A stretch of DNA of 64,000 nt from Molossus alvarezi (lineage: Eukaryota > Chordata > Mammalia > Chiroptera > Molossidae), in contig CM073893.1 in the NCBI GenBank assembly GCA_037176705.1, forward strand, positions 16,740,074 through 16,804,073, written 5' to 3'. A program made the translations under genes and the position numbers. Every line of letters starts with the position of its first letter. Positions within the stretch are counted from its first letter, which is position 1. The notes beneath the pieces were generated by a model. That model made no database searches and was not told the origin of the DNA. It saw only the letters and a program-made list of their open reading frames with translations. Below are positions 11,720-22,938 of the stretch, piece after piece.

Positions 11720-11935
11720 GACTGTCTGCTATGGACAAGGTACTTTTACACTAGATACTTTTCCATATCTCATTTGACCCTGTGAGATGGACAGTTTTGT
11801 TCTATTTGACCAAGGAGGGAAAACAAGACTCAGAGCAACTCCACAACTTGCCCAGATGACTGACTGTTAAGACCTGGGATTTGAATCTGGGCGAGCACAT
11901 GTTATGACCACCACTCCATCTCTTAGCCTCTTATT
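11720..11935 (-). mobile_element. MIR SINE (ancient), reverse
   Basis: The plus-strand text has the order expected for an inverted MIR: CTATGGACAAGG, CATATCTCATTTGACCCTGTGAGATGGACAG, CAAGACTCAGAGCAACTCCACAACTTGCCCAGATGACTGACTG, then GGGATTTGAATCTGGGC. These match the 'lowest common' words of MIR (aactgaggc, cttgcccaaggtcac, gggattcgaacccaggc). It is diverged, as expected for a pan-mammalian SINE. Confidence 0.7.
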
Positions 11936-12904
11936 GCTGATGTCTCTCATAATAACAGAAAAAAATAGCTTATTGGGTGCAGGTTTTGTATTACAAGGTA
12001 CCCTTTTTATTACAAAAGCCATACCTCCTTATAGACTAGATGCATTTTGAGAGACTCAGATCATGATAGACTTTGCTCTAAACAATGTCCAGCATAAGAA
12101 GAATCTAATTCCCTTTTACAACATAATACTGCATGCCATTGTAATCTGAATTTATGATTATATGCTATACTATTTATCCACTTGAAGGACACTACTAGGC
12201 GTCACTAACAATCAGGTTTCCAAAAACACATCTTCCATTCTATTACAGGATGGTCTGTGTAGATAAGATGAATGGTTCTGTGAGCTTGGATTTGTTTGAT
12301 TAGGAAGCAGTTACTAAATCAAGGACACAGCTGCCATTCATGTATAGGGAGAGTATTTGGCAGTAGAGGAATCCACATTTCTAAACACTTTATTGACTTC
12401 TGTGCTCTTGAGTTTACATGACTATAGGTGATAGCTTGCATCTGGTCACCTAAACAACAGCAGCACCGCACCAAAGCTGTGATTTCTAAGTGCACTAATG
12501 ATGAGTTTCCCCTTACTGAGCAGCCCCTTCTGGAAGAGTTCCTGGAGGGATGTATTACTTGATTTCACAATAGCAAGTGCAGTTTTCCATATCAAAAAGG
12601 AAAACAAAAGAGATAGAATTATATTTTTCATTACTTGTAATTTTTAAAAATCCAGTTATGTTTCACTGCCCTCTCCTCTGCTCTAACAGTAACATTAGAA
12701 ATTTGGGCAATTTCTTAGAATGCAATCATTTCCCCCCAACTTTTAAATTGCACTTGGAACTAAATGACAATATAACATTAGCATCGAGTCATAAGCCTGG
12801 AGAAGGTCTATGCACATGTACAATTGTTTGAATGAAAGGAGATAATTGGTCTTTTCCTGAAAGTGGAGCTTCTCTAGTTGGAGGAAGAAACCTGAATCAG
12901 TTTT
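11936..12904. other. Unassigned, no gene
   Basis: AT-rich DNA. A piece at about 12120-12200 weakly recalls the 3' end of an old L1 in reverse, but too weakly to annotate. Confidence 0.35.
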
Positions 12905-12906
12905 TT

Positions 12907-13256
12907 CTCCTGCTGTCTCAGTCAGCTCATGCTGCTATAACCAATTTCCATAGACTGGGTGGTTTAAGCAATAAGCATTTATTTGTCACAGTTCTGGAGT
13001 GTGCGAAGTCCAAGGTCAGGGTCCAGCAAAATGGGCACCTGGTGAAAGCCCTCTTCCTTTCTGCACGAGACAGCCTCTGTGCTGTATCTGGTGGAGAGTA
13101 ACGGCTCTGGTCTTCGTGGATGGACATTAACCCCCCATGGGGCCTCCACCCTGATGGCCTTGTCTAACCCTAATCACCTACAAATACCATCACATGGAGG
13201 TTCAAAACCTCAATATATGGATTTCGAGGGTGGAGACACAAACTTTCAAGCTTTAT
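12907..13256 (-). mobile_element. MLT1-type MaLR solo LTR, reverse
   Basis: The plus strand reads as the complement of an MLT1 LTR: CAGTCAGCTCATGCTGCTATAACCA, ATAGACTGGGTGGTTTAAGCAA, ATTTATTTGTCACAGTTCTGGAG, AAGTCCAAGGTCAGGGTCC and near the end AAATACCATCACATGGAGG. These correspond to the polyadenylation end (tgagaaataaat, ccagaactgtgag) and the start of MLT1. No internal retroviral genes flank it, so it is a solo LTR relic. Confidence 0.75.
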
Positions 13257-16200
13257 CAGCTCCCTTCTCTCTCTCTACCTTTTACCCCCGCCCACTAAGG
13301 AACTCTGCAAAGCTGGATTTGGAAACTCCGGTTCCCCCTCTTACTCTTCATGCTTGAGGACACCCTGAATAAGCAGGTCATTCTCCTTCTCCCTTTGTTC
13401 TAATAAACACAGAGATTTGATGAATCAGTGCAGCCACCCACACATCTGACATCAGTTCCAGAATAGTGCCCTCTTTTCAAGGAACCTGAACTCTGTAGGC
13501 GGCTCTAGGGGGAGGGAAAGGGAAAAACTGGAATAACAATAGATATTTTCATTTTTAAGGACCCTTTTTGTTGCTATAATATTTTCTTTTTCCTAGAAGG
13601 AAAAAAAATAGTTCAGTGAATATTTTTGGCAAATTTGAAAATAATTTTTAACATTACAAAAGAATTTGTGTGCTCCTTTAACTTGGCACCAATAAATTAA
13701 GGATATGTCTCTAAATCAAACTTTGGGTTTTAAAAACGCAAAAGACTAGTTATTTTGAGACATATAGAGCAAGGTGCAACTTCTCATGGCCAAAGGTTGA
13801 TTCTGTGATGTTTTTAGAAGATTCTGTGATGTTTCAGAAATATGTAAAGCCCTATATTTGAAGACCAGCCTAACAGAAAAAGAAAACAAACAAACAAACA
13901 AAATGAAACAAAACAGCCTGCAGGGTCAGAGTGATGGGCATCTACCTGCCTGGGCATCCTGAAGCAGAAGGATCTGGGTCAAAGCACTAGAGGGATGTTT
14001 CAAGGTCCTGCAGGAGTCTTCACCTTCCACTACTTCTTCTGTAGCTACATCCCCTAGGGCCAGAGGACACTGAAACACCTCGTGGCCTCCACTCCTTAGC
14101 CTCACGAGAACAGGTTGAACCAGCAGATGTCAGGGAAAAGGTTTATAACAAGCAAACTGTTACTTAAAAGTGTTAGAAGATGTCAACATTTTCAGATAAT
14201 AAAATTAGAAATAATAAGAGGGCCTTCCAAGTTACCCCTATAATAATGCCTCTTTTTGTTTGTTCCCTTGCATTCTAAGGCACTTTCCTGAGCAGGGAAG
14301 ATAGTGGTGGGGTCTCAGCTAGCACTTGCAAAATTGCACTTCACTTACGGTCCATTTTACCTACCTCACTGATGCAGCAGTTTGCAGTCCATGTCCCTGG
14401 AAATAAATCACACATGTGGTGGCAAAAAAAAAAAAAAAGAGACCTGCCAGCTGATGAGGTGCCCAGATGGCTGCCCTCTTCCACACAGTGAGTCTGCAGT
14501 CTGTGAGGGTTCTGCTCTGAGGCCTCGACTTCTCCAGGCCACAAACATATGTGTGGTGAGAAGCAACTAAAACCCAAGGAAAATGTGCCCCCTCTACCCC
14601 ACTATTTAATTCTCCTAGAGAATTTTAGTGGAAATTTAATAAGATTAAGCTGAGGTTCCAAAGGAAATTATAGGTGGCTACATTCCCAAATGGGCATTTA
14701 TACACCTGTTTTGGGCAGCCTTTTGGCTCTGTCCCTGGCCTATTTTTCTACCGACTACTCTTGTTACAGGAATAGCTGACCTTATTTGAATAAACAAATC
14801 ATAGTATATTATTGCCCTAATAGAGACAAGCTATTTAAAGTTTCTTATGGCTACTTTTTTTTTTTGTAAAGCAATTAATTACATACTGCCTTAACTTTTC
14901 TATTTGTTTATAAATTTGGAATCATTTACATTTCACTGGCTTAAAGCAGGGAGTCTCTATATTGTAAACCAGCTCATGAAATCTCCAGTCTATTGAACAA
15001 GAAATGAAAATGTTCATATCCTCCATCCAATGAGATGACTGTGTCCATGTCTCAAACACAGGTTCTAAGAGAAGGATGAAAATGAACTGTAGGGACCTGG
15101 ACTCCTGCCCTGGCCTTTTTTCATTTTTGTTTTTTGGTGGCACAGGAGTGCCCTTTGAAGGGACATGGTCACTGGTGTCGATGCGGACAGCTGTGACACT
15201 TGCAGCGGCATGGCTGCAGCTCATGACGAACTCCCCTGTGGACCAGAATCCTGCTTTCATTCCACAGCAGCTGCTTCTAAGGTGGACACGGAAGCTGCCA
15301 CAAACACACGTGTAAGTCGCTGACCAGAGTTTTGTACTGCAGGGTGAAGCTAAGCTCTCTCCTAAGTGCCGAGACCTGGGACCTAGTCCTCAGGCAGAAA
15401 TATTGATCACAAGGTGCTTTATTTGGTCACAGGATCATGGGTGAGTCAGGAGAGAAGGAAACTCAGAAACCAAAGTCAAAAGTCATTGTCTGTAGAAGAG
15501 GAAACCAGCTGCACCTGGCAGTCTGCTACCAAATCAGAACGGGCTGTAATGGAAAACGGATGCGTTTATAGAAAGTCCACCTCGCGTCCCCTGGCCAGAG
15601 CTGCTGCCCTCTTTACAGGAAGTCAATGTATTAAGTTTGGCAGCTCTTGTGGAGCTTGCCATGCCAGGGAGGTTATTAAAACTGAACTGAAATGGTTTCA
15701 TAACTCAAACTGGAAACAGGAGTGAGGAAAATACTAACACCAAAGTGACAGACCAGAATGAAATGGAGCTAGATTTGTAGGCTCTCTGGCTCATGTTTCA
15801 GGAGGTTCCACGTGTTAAAACAGGCTGAGAAGTTAGCTAAATAAAACAAAGTGCCAGGCGAGACATTTAACACCCTTGAAAGGAGACTTACCAATGAAAG
15901 CATTCCATGATCTACATTGTTGACTGAAATTCACTTTTAGGAGTCTGAGGACAATATTAATTACAACTACAGTTCCTAAAATGTCTATCACATGCAAGGG
16001 ATTCCTCATCTGACACAATGACTTTTATTGATTCAAAAGATCTCAAAGATATTTTCTGGTCCTTAATGATAAACTCTCCCTCTGGTAGAGAACACCAGAG
16101 ACTGGAAAAGCAGATGAGTGATGTATCTTACTGTCTCTCCTTTGTAGAAAGAAATACTAATTTCTGAATAATACAATCAAAAACACTTGCTAAAATTTTG

Positions 16201-16684
16201 GAGCATCTGATGCTAGCAGAGCAGTTTAGGAGAGCTGCCAATAGACTATACTAATTCTTCCATGTGTTTGTCCAAATAAAGTTACTAGTGCAAAAACATC
16301 AGCTATTATTCCTGAGATGTCCCTAGTTGAGAAGCAGCAAATGGTTTTCATCTTTGTAGTCAAAATGAAAGTTTTCAGGTCCATTGAAAAGGGTAGGAGG
16401 AAGCTTCATCCCTGAGAAAACCTGGTACAAACAAGTCATGACAATGCAGCTCAAATAAAGGGCTGACTCAAAAATTACTAGTGGCCACCACCAAAAATAG
16501 TGGTAAGAATCTCATAATAAAGAAGATAGGGAATAGCAGAACTAATAGACATTTTCTACATTCACTTTTTCTTCATAAATGTTTGTCTCTCATTCAGCAG
16601 CAAAGCCATGTGGCTCTGCTTTCAAATATATTTAGATTCCAATATTTATCACAATGACAACCCTGTAGTGGTTAAGCGTGATTA
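13257..16684. other. Long unassigned stretch, no gene supported
   Basis: Contains a short CAAA run at 13885-13903, an A15 run at 14424-14438 and several frames under 115 codons on both strands with no domain I recognise. The frames at 14922-15260 (minus) and 15414-15725 (plus) have no homologous feel and no supporting splice or promoter pattern that I can defend. A host exon or non-coding RNA could lie here, but I cannot show it. Confidence 0.35.
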
Positions 16685-16820
16685 TACCTCACCTGGATTA
16701 TTGGTGTCGCTCTTATCAGGTTCCCTTGTACTCACTTAGCGTTTCTGGGGCTAGTTCTCAATGCAGCATCCAGAGTGATTCATAGACATAGAAAAGTTCT
16801 GTTCAGAAACTCACCAGTGG
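16685..16820 (+). mobile_element. L2 LINE fragment
   Basis: CCTCACCTGGATTATTGG, then CTCAATGCAGCATCCAGAGTGATTCAT and CAGAAACTCACC follow the order of the 3' coding part of the mammalian L2 reverse transcriptase gene (cacctggattattgcaatag ... gcagccagagtgatct). It is heavily diverged, and it is cut at the right by the start of the old HAL1-like element. Confidence 0.6.
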
Positions 16821-17640
16821 GAGAGGATTTGGGGAAGATGGCAGAGTAGGAAGCATCAGAAATCTGTCTCCCTATCTAGACAACAATTGTATTGGCATAA
16901 TATTTCTGATGTAACTATTTTGGAACTCTGGAGTCTATTGAAGTCTTGTAACTTCCAGAGGAAAGGCTTGGACAGCATGTTGGTTAATTTTGGTCAATTT
17001 TAGCTCCCACTACAGTAGCAGCTATCCATCACCTGCCGCTACCCATGGCAGGCAGCTGAGTACCTTTTCCTGGAGCAACTTATGCACAGCTTACAGGAGC
17101 TGAGATGGGCAAAAAGAACCCTGTCCTGTAAATATCAGGGACCTGTGCTCTGATAGCTGATTATTGCTTCTGATCACAGAGGTGCAGGCAAAGAGGTGAG
17201 CAGCCACTGCTGCACCTCCCTCCAGTGTTGCAAGTTGACGTGATTTCCAGGATATTTAGATTGAAACACTTTTCCCCTCCTTCATTTTTTTTTTCCCCTT
17301 TTGAGAGCCAGACATTAAAGAGTAAGATACTAAAAACAAACAAACAAAAAAAAAAAACCCTGCATATATGGGGAAAATTCAAAAGTAACCACACATGTCC
17401 AGGAAAAGACACAGTCTCAGAAAAGATCTTAGAAGAACTTCAGTTTATACATCAGGCTGATTCTTGGTACAGAGGCAGCCTACAGCATTTTTAAAAAACA
17501 CCAATAAACAAAACAACAGTATAAAATAGCAAACCATGGGGGAGACAATCTGATTGTTCCAGAGTTACCACATAATTAGATTCAAATGTCTACTTTTCAA
17601 CAAAACCATAACAAGGTATACCAAGAAACAGGAAAGCATG

Positions 17641-18522
17641 GCCCATTCAAATGAAAAAACTGAATCAACAGAAACTGGTCTTGAAAAAGATCTGATGGCA
17701 GCTGTACTAAACAAGGACTTTAATACAATCATCTTAAAAATGTTCAAAGGGCTAAAGGAAGATGTAGAGGAAGTCAAGAAAACACTGTGTGAATCAAATG
17801 GAAATATCAATAAAGTGACAGAAAACTTAAAAAAAAAGAAATTCTGAAGCTGAAAAGTAAAATAAGTAAAATAAAAATTTTACTACAGGGATTCAAAGGC
17901 AAATTTAAGCATGCAGAAGAAAAACTGGCAAATTTTAAGATAGGAAAACAGAAGCTGTTGAATCTAAGAAACAGGAAGAACATATAATGAAGAAAAATGA
18001 ACAGAGCTTAAGGAACGAGTGAGACACCATTATGGGGACTGATTTATGGATTGTAAGAGTCCCACTAGAAGAGAGTGAGAAAGGGGCAGGGATAATATTT
18101 TAAGAAACAGTGGCTGAAAACTTCCAATTTGATGAAATACATAAATATAAACATCCAGAAAGCTTAAAAAACTCAAGTAAGATGAATTCAAAGCGATCCA
18201 AACTGAGACACACTATAATCAAACTTTCAAACGACAAAGTGAGAGAGAGAATCCTGAAAAGCAGCAAGAGAGAAGCAACTCTATCTATACAGGTGAACCT
18301 CAATGAAACAACCAGCAGATTTCTCATCAGAAATTTTCTAGACTGATACCTTCAAAGTGCTCAAAGAAAAAAATGTCAACCAAGAATCATACTTCCAGCA
18401 AAACTGTCCTTCAAAAGTGAGGAAGAAATTAAGATATTCCAGACACACAAAAGCTAAGGAAGTTTGTTACCATTATACCTGCCCTACAAAAATGTTCAAG
18501 GGAGCCTTGCATGGTGAAACAT
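17641..18522 (+). pseudogene. Old HAL1-like ORF1 relic
   Basis: An open block at about 17641-17847 reads as a charged, coiled-coil-like N-terminus (MAHSNEKTESTETGLEKDLM, then KDFNTIILKMFKGLKEDVEEVKK). After frame losses, a second block at 18110-18346 keeps the ORF1 core: LRHTIIKLSNDKVRERILKS and later SRFLIRNF. The C-terminal words CAAAACTGTCCTTCAAAAG at about 18397 correspond to the LSFK(S/I) end of L1 ORF1. There are several frameshifts, so it makes no protein today. The family (L1/HAL1 ORF1, an RNA-binding protein) is clear; the exact subfamily is inferred. Confidence 0.65.
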
Positions 18523-18693
18523 AAGGACAGTTACTAGAAAGTAACTCAAAACCATGTGAAGAAATAAAGACCTCAATTAAGGTAAATACATGGGCAATAT
18601 AACAGTAAGTATTATTATAATAATGGATTTTAACTCCTTTTTTGTTTTATACATGATTTAAGAGACTAATATGTTTTTAAAAATTATTACTCT

Positions 18694-18707
18694 AAAAGCG
18701 AGTATTA
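18694..18707 (+). repeat. Target-site duplication of HAL1-A, left copy
   Basis: AAAAGCGAGTATTA occurs here and again at 20911-20924 directly after the A-rich tail of HAL1-A. The two copies are identical over 14 bases, as expected from L1-type target-primed reverse transcription. Confidence 0.93.
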
Positions 18708-18719
18708 TTGACTTCCAGT

Positions 18720-18730
18720 CAAGATGGCGG
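18720..18730 (+). promoter_or_regulatory. YY1-like site at the HAL1-A 5' end
   Basis: CAAGATGGCGG starts 13 bases into the element and matches the YY1 core (AAnATGGCGGC). In human L1 a YY1 site at a similar place directs correct transcription start. Binding here is inferred from the motif and position only. Confidence 0.6.
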
Positions 18731-19589
18731 GTAGGTAAACGCGATATCACATCCTCCCACAACCACATCAAAGTTACCACTAAACTACAGAACAACCGTC
18801 ATTCAGAACAACTGCCTGACATCAAGCTGAATGGAAGTCCTACAACTACGGAATTAAAGCAGCAGCCACATCCAGACTGGTAGGAGGGGCAGAGGCACAA
18901 GGGGCAGCGGCGGTGGCAGGATGGGCTGGTCCCACACCCACGTGTGGCAGATAAAAATCAGGAGGAGACCTCGGTTGGGAAGGTCCTTCCTGAGGACTGA
19001 GGGGTCCCCGTCCCACACCAGGTGCCCTGCTCAGGGTTCCAGTGCCAGGAAGAGAAGTTCCCATAACTTCTGGCTGGAAAAACCAGCGGGAACTGAGGCT
19101 CAGGGAGGCTGACGTGGCTGGAGCCCCAGGCAACTCCTCTTAAAGGGCCCATGCACAGACTTATAGGACTCTCTCTCTCTAAGCTTGGAGGGAAGGCAGC
19201 TCGAGGGGCACCAGAGACATACAGGGAAGAACTGAACTGTTTGGCACTGGAGCAAGGGATGGAGAGGGGGCTTTCTCTGGGACAAACATGCTGTCAGAGG
19301 CCTTTGTTCCTTTCATGAGCCCTTCCCTGGGGCGACACATCCCATACCTGGGACTCCAGCAACCTGTCTCACACTGGTTGCCCCACCCTGGTGACTTCCT
19401 GAGGCCCCACCCCACCCAACTTTCAGGCCCACCCAAGCTGTTGCCACTTGTTTAACCAGAGGATTGGCCTGTCTTGGATCCTGCTTCAAGTTTTTTCTAA
19501 ATTCTTTCAAACGAGCAGCATCTGATCTCAGCTATCCTCATACCTCTCATTAAGTAATACACAGAAACAAACACAGAGAGTCAGCCAAA

Positions 19590-20531
19590 ATGAGGAGACA
19601 AAGAAACAGGTCCCAAATGAAAGAACAGAACAAAACCCCAAGAAAAGAACTAAGAGAAATGGAGATAAGCAACCTAACAGATGCTGAGTTCAAAATACTG
19701 CTTATAAGGATGCTCAATGAACTTAGTGAGAACCTCAGTGAACTTAGTGAGGGCCTCAAGAGCATAATAAAGGACCAGTCAGAAATAATAGATGCACAGT
19801 CAGAAACGAAGGAGACATTAACTGAAATAAAGAATAATTTACACAGATTCAATAGTAGAGTTCGTAAATCCAAGAAGCAAACCATTGATTTGGAATATAA
19901 GGAAGCAAAAAACGCCCAATCAGAACAGCAAAAAGAAAAAAAATCCAAAAAAAATGAGGATAGTGTAAGGAGCCTCTGGGACAACTTCAAGCATGCCAAC
20001 ATTCGCATCTTGGGGGTACCAGAAGGAGAAGAGCGAGAACAAGAAATTGAAAACCTCTTTGTAACAATAATGGCAGAAAACTTTCCTAACTTGGTGAAGG
20101 AAACAGTCATACAAGTCCAGGAAGCACAGAGAGTCCCAAATAAGATGAACCCCAAAAGGTCCACACCAAGACACATCATCATCAAAATGCAAAAGGTTCG
20201 AGACAAAGAGAGAATCTTAAAAGCAGCAAGAGAAAGGCAGCTAGTAACCTACAAGGGAGTTCCCATAAGGCTGTCAGCTGATTTCTCAAAAGAAACTTTG
20301 CAGGCCAGAAGGGAGTAGCAAGAAATATTCAGAGTGATGAAAAGCAAGAACCTACAACCAAGATTACTCTATCCTGCAAAGCTGTCATTTAGAATCGATG
20401 GCCATATAAAGAGTTTCCCAGACAAGAAAAAGTTAAAGGAGTTCATCACCACCAAACTGCTATTATATGAAATGATGAAGGGTCTTTTTGAAGAAAAAGA
20501 TAAAATATATGAACAAACAAAATGGCAATAA
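19590..20531 (+). pseudogene. HAL1-A ORF1, one nonsense codon
   Basis: L1 ORF1-type RNA-binding chaperone, 313 codons if read through. The start is the ATG at 19590 (MRRQRNRSQMKEQ, close to the L1-C ORF1 start MVKHRNRSQMKEQ). An acidic/leucine-rich heptad stretch at about residues 30-120 (ELSENLSELSEGLKSI) suggests a coiled coil for trimerisation. An RRM-like block follows (NIRILGVPEGEE) and a C-terminal domain (ERILKAARERQLVTYKGVP, then IRLSADFSKETLQARRE). The only break I see is a TAG at 20316-20318 where the relatives have a Trp codon. The frame continues to TAA at 20529-20531. Its last codons overlap the remnant ORF2 start ATG at 20522. It could have been functional recently; now it would yield a truncated protein of 242 residues. 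Confidence 0.93.
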
Positions 20532-20737
20532 ATACATATCTATCAACAATGGAATCTACAAACAAAATGAACAGGCAGAACAGAAACATTCTCATAGATA
20601 CAGAGAACATTCTGTTGGTTGCCAGATGGGAGGGGATTGGGGGAATGGGTGGAAATGGTGAAGGAATTAAGGAGTACAAATTCATTGCTAGACTGACAAA
20701 CCTCAAAGGGAAAGGGGTGGGGGGTGGGAAGAAATAA
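20522..20737 (+). other. ORF2-start remnant frame in HAL1-A
   Basis: A 71-codon frame opening MAINTYLSTM directly at the end of ORF1. L1-C and L1-A ORF2 open MAINKYISI in the same place relative to ORF1. After about 8 residues the similarity stops and the frame runs into the G-rich 3' UTR. I read this as the scar of the ancestral ORF2 deletion, not as a functional gene. Confidence 0.6.
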
Positions 20738-20820
20738 ACCAAAGAATTTACATGCATAACCAATGACAATAGTGTGGAAAAAGGCGGGAGGGGGACGGGA
20801 GTGGGGAGGAGGGGGTCAAT
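20704..20820 (+). other. G-rich tracts in HAL1-A 3' UTR
   Basis: GGG-AAA-GGGG-T-GGGGGG-T-GGG at about 20708-20728 and a second set of G runs at about 20783-20815 fit the pattern of four G-runs with short loops that can form a quadruplex. Comparable G tracts sit in the 3' UTR of L1-C (46255-46292). G-rich 3' UTR tracts are a known general feature of mammalian L1s. Confidence 0.6.
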
Positions 20821-22084
20821 GGGGGAAAAATGAGGAACATCTGTAATACATTCTACATTCCACAATAAAGATTAAAAAAATAAAATTAAATTAAATTAAA
20901 ATAAATAAATAAAAGCGAGTATTACTGTAACTCTGGTTTGTAACCCCACATATTGTTATCAATGTTTAAGATTAATGCATTTAAAATGATTTTTAAATTA
21001 TGTTTGGGGCATGCAATATGCAACTTGGTGACATTGACAACGGAAAGGGTAAGGACAGAGCTGCGAAGGAGCAGGATTTTTCATGTTAAAAACTATTAAA
21101 CTATTACTATATTAAAATATTATTAAAGTTAATCTGTTGTAAGTTCAAATTGGAGTCTTACAATGTTGGGATATTAAGTATAAACCCCCTAGTCACCAAA
21201 AAGAAAATAAAGTCTAAAATACTCATGATTCTCTGAAGACAATGGTGACTTGGAAAAACCTCAAAAAACCAGGTCTGACAATTATGAGAAATAAACAGGC
21301 AAGGAGAAACAATGTGTTGTCTCCTTTAGGGATGTGTCAAAGCTATCTTCAGGTTTTCTGAGAAAGAAATGTATAAAAATTATAATACTCAAATCAAGAT
21401 TATTTCTTTCTTTCAAAGATAGTATTAAATGCCGACTATTGTTCAGGCAGTAATCCATGTGCAGAGATACTGTGATGAGCAAGACAAAAGTTCTGCCTTC
21501 AATGTGTGGCTATTCTAGTTTGTGAAACTGATAATAAGCAAACAACTAATGTAATTACAGGTAGAAACAGATGTAATGGGGGCACAAAGTTGGGCTAAAA
21601 GAATAGTAGCGGATGGATTTTATTTTAAAGTGGCAAGGAAGGATCCTCTGATGAGCTGACTTAGAGCAGAGGCATGAATAAAATGAGAAAATAAGTCTTG
21701 AAGATCTGTGGAACAGTATTGAAGGCAGAGGGCACAGAGACTTGGGCAGAACCAGATTGGCGTGTGAGGAATTGTGAGAAGACTGAGGTGACTAAAGTAG
21801 ATGGAGCAAGGTGCATAGTCACAGTCGATGAGGGGCCTTTAGTCTATTGGGAAAATTTTAGATTTTATTCTAAATGTTGTGGGAAGAGACAGGAGGGCTT
21901 TGACAGAATAGTACCTTGATGTAAGTTACATTTAAAAAAGATTTTTCTGGTTACAGTACGAAGAACAAATTGTAGATGAATAAAACTAGAAGCTGGCAGG
22001 CTGACGAGAAGGCTTATGCTTTAGTCTGTGGTGCCTTAGATTAAAGTGTGGTAGCGAAGGTGGTGAGAAATTGTCAGGTTTGGG

Positions 22085-22335
22085 GTATGTATTTTTTCTC
22101 CATCTCTAATCACTCCCTTCTATTTATTGGTTTATTATTTCCCCTACATCATCGCTTTCTGACATATATTTATTTATTTACTTGGTATATAATCGGATGC
22201 TCTCCACTAGAATGTATGCTCCACGAGGGCAGGGCTCTTTGGCTCGGTTATTTATTACTATTCACTCCAGTGCCCAGAATAGTGTCTGGCACATAATAAA
22301 TCTTCAATAAATATTTGCTGAAAAATGTAATTGTC
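22085..22335 (+). mobile_element. L2 3' end inserted in the reverse L2
   Basis: ACTAGAATGTATGCTCCACGAGGGCAGGG, then AGTGCCCAGAATAGTGTCTGGCACATAATAAAT and TCAATAAATATTTGCTGAA are typical words of the L2 3' terminus in plus orientation. Flanking text on both sides continues the reverse L2. Confidence 0.75.
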
Positions 22336-22938
22336 AAACTGTGGAACACTATTTTGGCTCCCAGGATATATTTTGAAAGTGGAAAGGAAAGAGCAGATGG
22401 TCTTTTGGGTTTGTGATGTGAAAAACAGAGAGGAACAGGGATGTGTTGTAGGTTTTCAGCCAGAAAAAATTGGTACAATTTACTGATTAAGGGAAGAGCG
22501 GGTTTGGGGGGCAGAAATCAAGAGTTCAGGTTTGAACAGGTTATGTTTGCATGTGGTTCTCACAGATTCAAGAGGAGACACTGAGTAGGCAGAAATACAT
22601 GAGCCCTGAGCTCAGTAGAGAGGCCTTGACTGGAGACATAAATTGTGTCATCATTGGCATTAGATAATATGTGAAGCCACAAAACTGGAAGATAGAGTGA
22701 GAGTAAGAAAGAGAAGTATGAGGACTAATTCTTGGGACCCTCAAACTTCTAGAATCTTAGAAATGGAGAAAAAGCCAGCAATGCTCAGTGAAAGAGAAGG
22801 GCTAGTGAGGGAACAGGGAAACAGGACACAGTTCTGGAGACTACTGATGATTGTCAGCTCTAATGACTGCTGCTACGAGGTCCAGCAAGATAAGGAATTA
22901 GAAGCAATCGTTTGATTTGGTGACCTTGATATGCACAG

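Larger units (their letters stand above)
18708..20910 (+). mobile_element. HAL1-A: full-length half-L1
   Basis: A 2.2-kb element with a complete LINE-like plan but no endonuclease or reverse transcriptase. It starts TTGACTTCCAGTCAAGATGG, has a GC-rich 5' UTR of about 880 bases, an L1-type ORF1 (19590-20531), a G-rich 3' UTR that resembles the L1-C 3' UTR, and an A/T-rich tail. Exact 14-bp direct repeats flank it, so it is one intact insertion and not a deletion product in place. It must have been mobilised by L1 enzymes. Two further copies lie on the minus strand at 33511-35694 and 60539-62686 with the same architecture. Confidence 0.93.
16826..21230 (+). mobile_element. Old HAL1/L1M-like element, split by HAL1-A
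   Basis: The left part (16826-18693) starts with a GAAGATGGCAGAGTAGGAAG promoter-like end, has a long 5' UTR and an ORF1 remnant. It resumes after the inserted HAL1-A at 20925 with TACTGTAACTCTGGTTTGTAACCCC, followed by text matching what I recall of the HAL1 3' region (GGACAGAGCTGCGAAGGAGCAGGATTTTTC, then ACCAAAAAGAAAATA). No RT or endonuclease block appears on either side, so this too seems to be a half-L1 rather than a complete L1M. The right limit is approximate. Confidence 0.65.

Noticed and set aside
19179..19510. Minus-strand frames in the HAL1-A 5' UTR as independent genes
   Set aside because: They are pieces of the antisense frame discussed for HAL1-C, broken by frameshifts in this copy.
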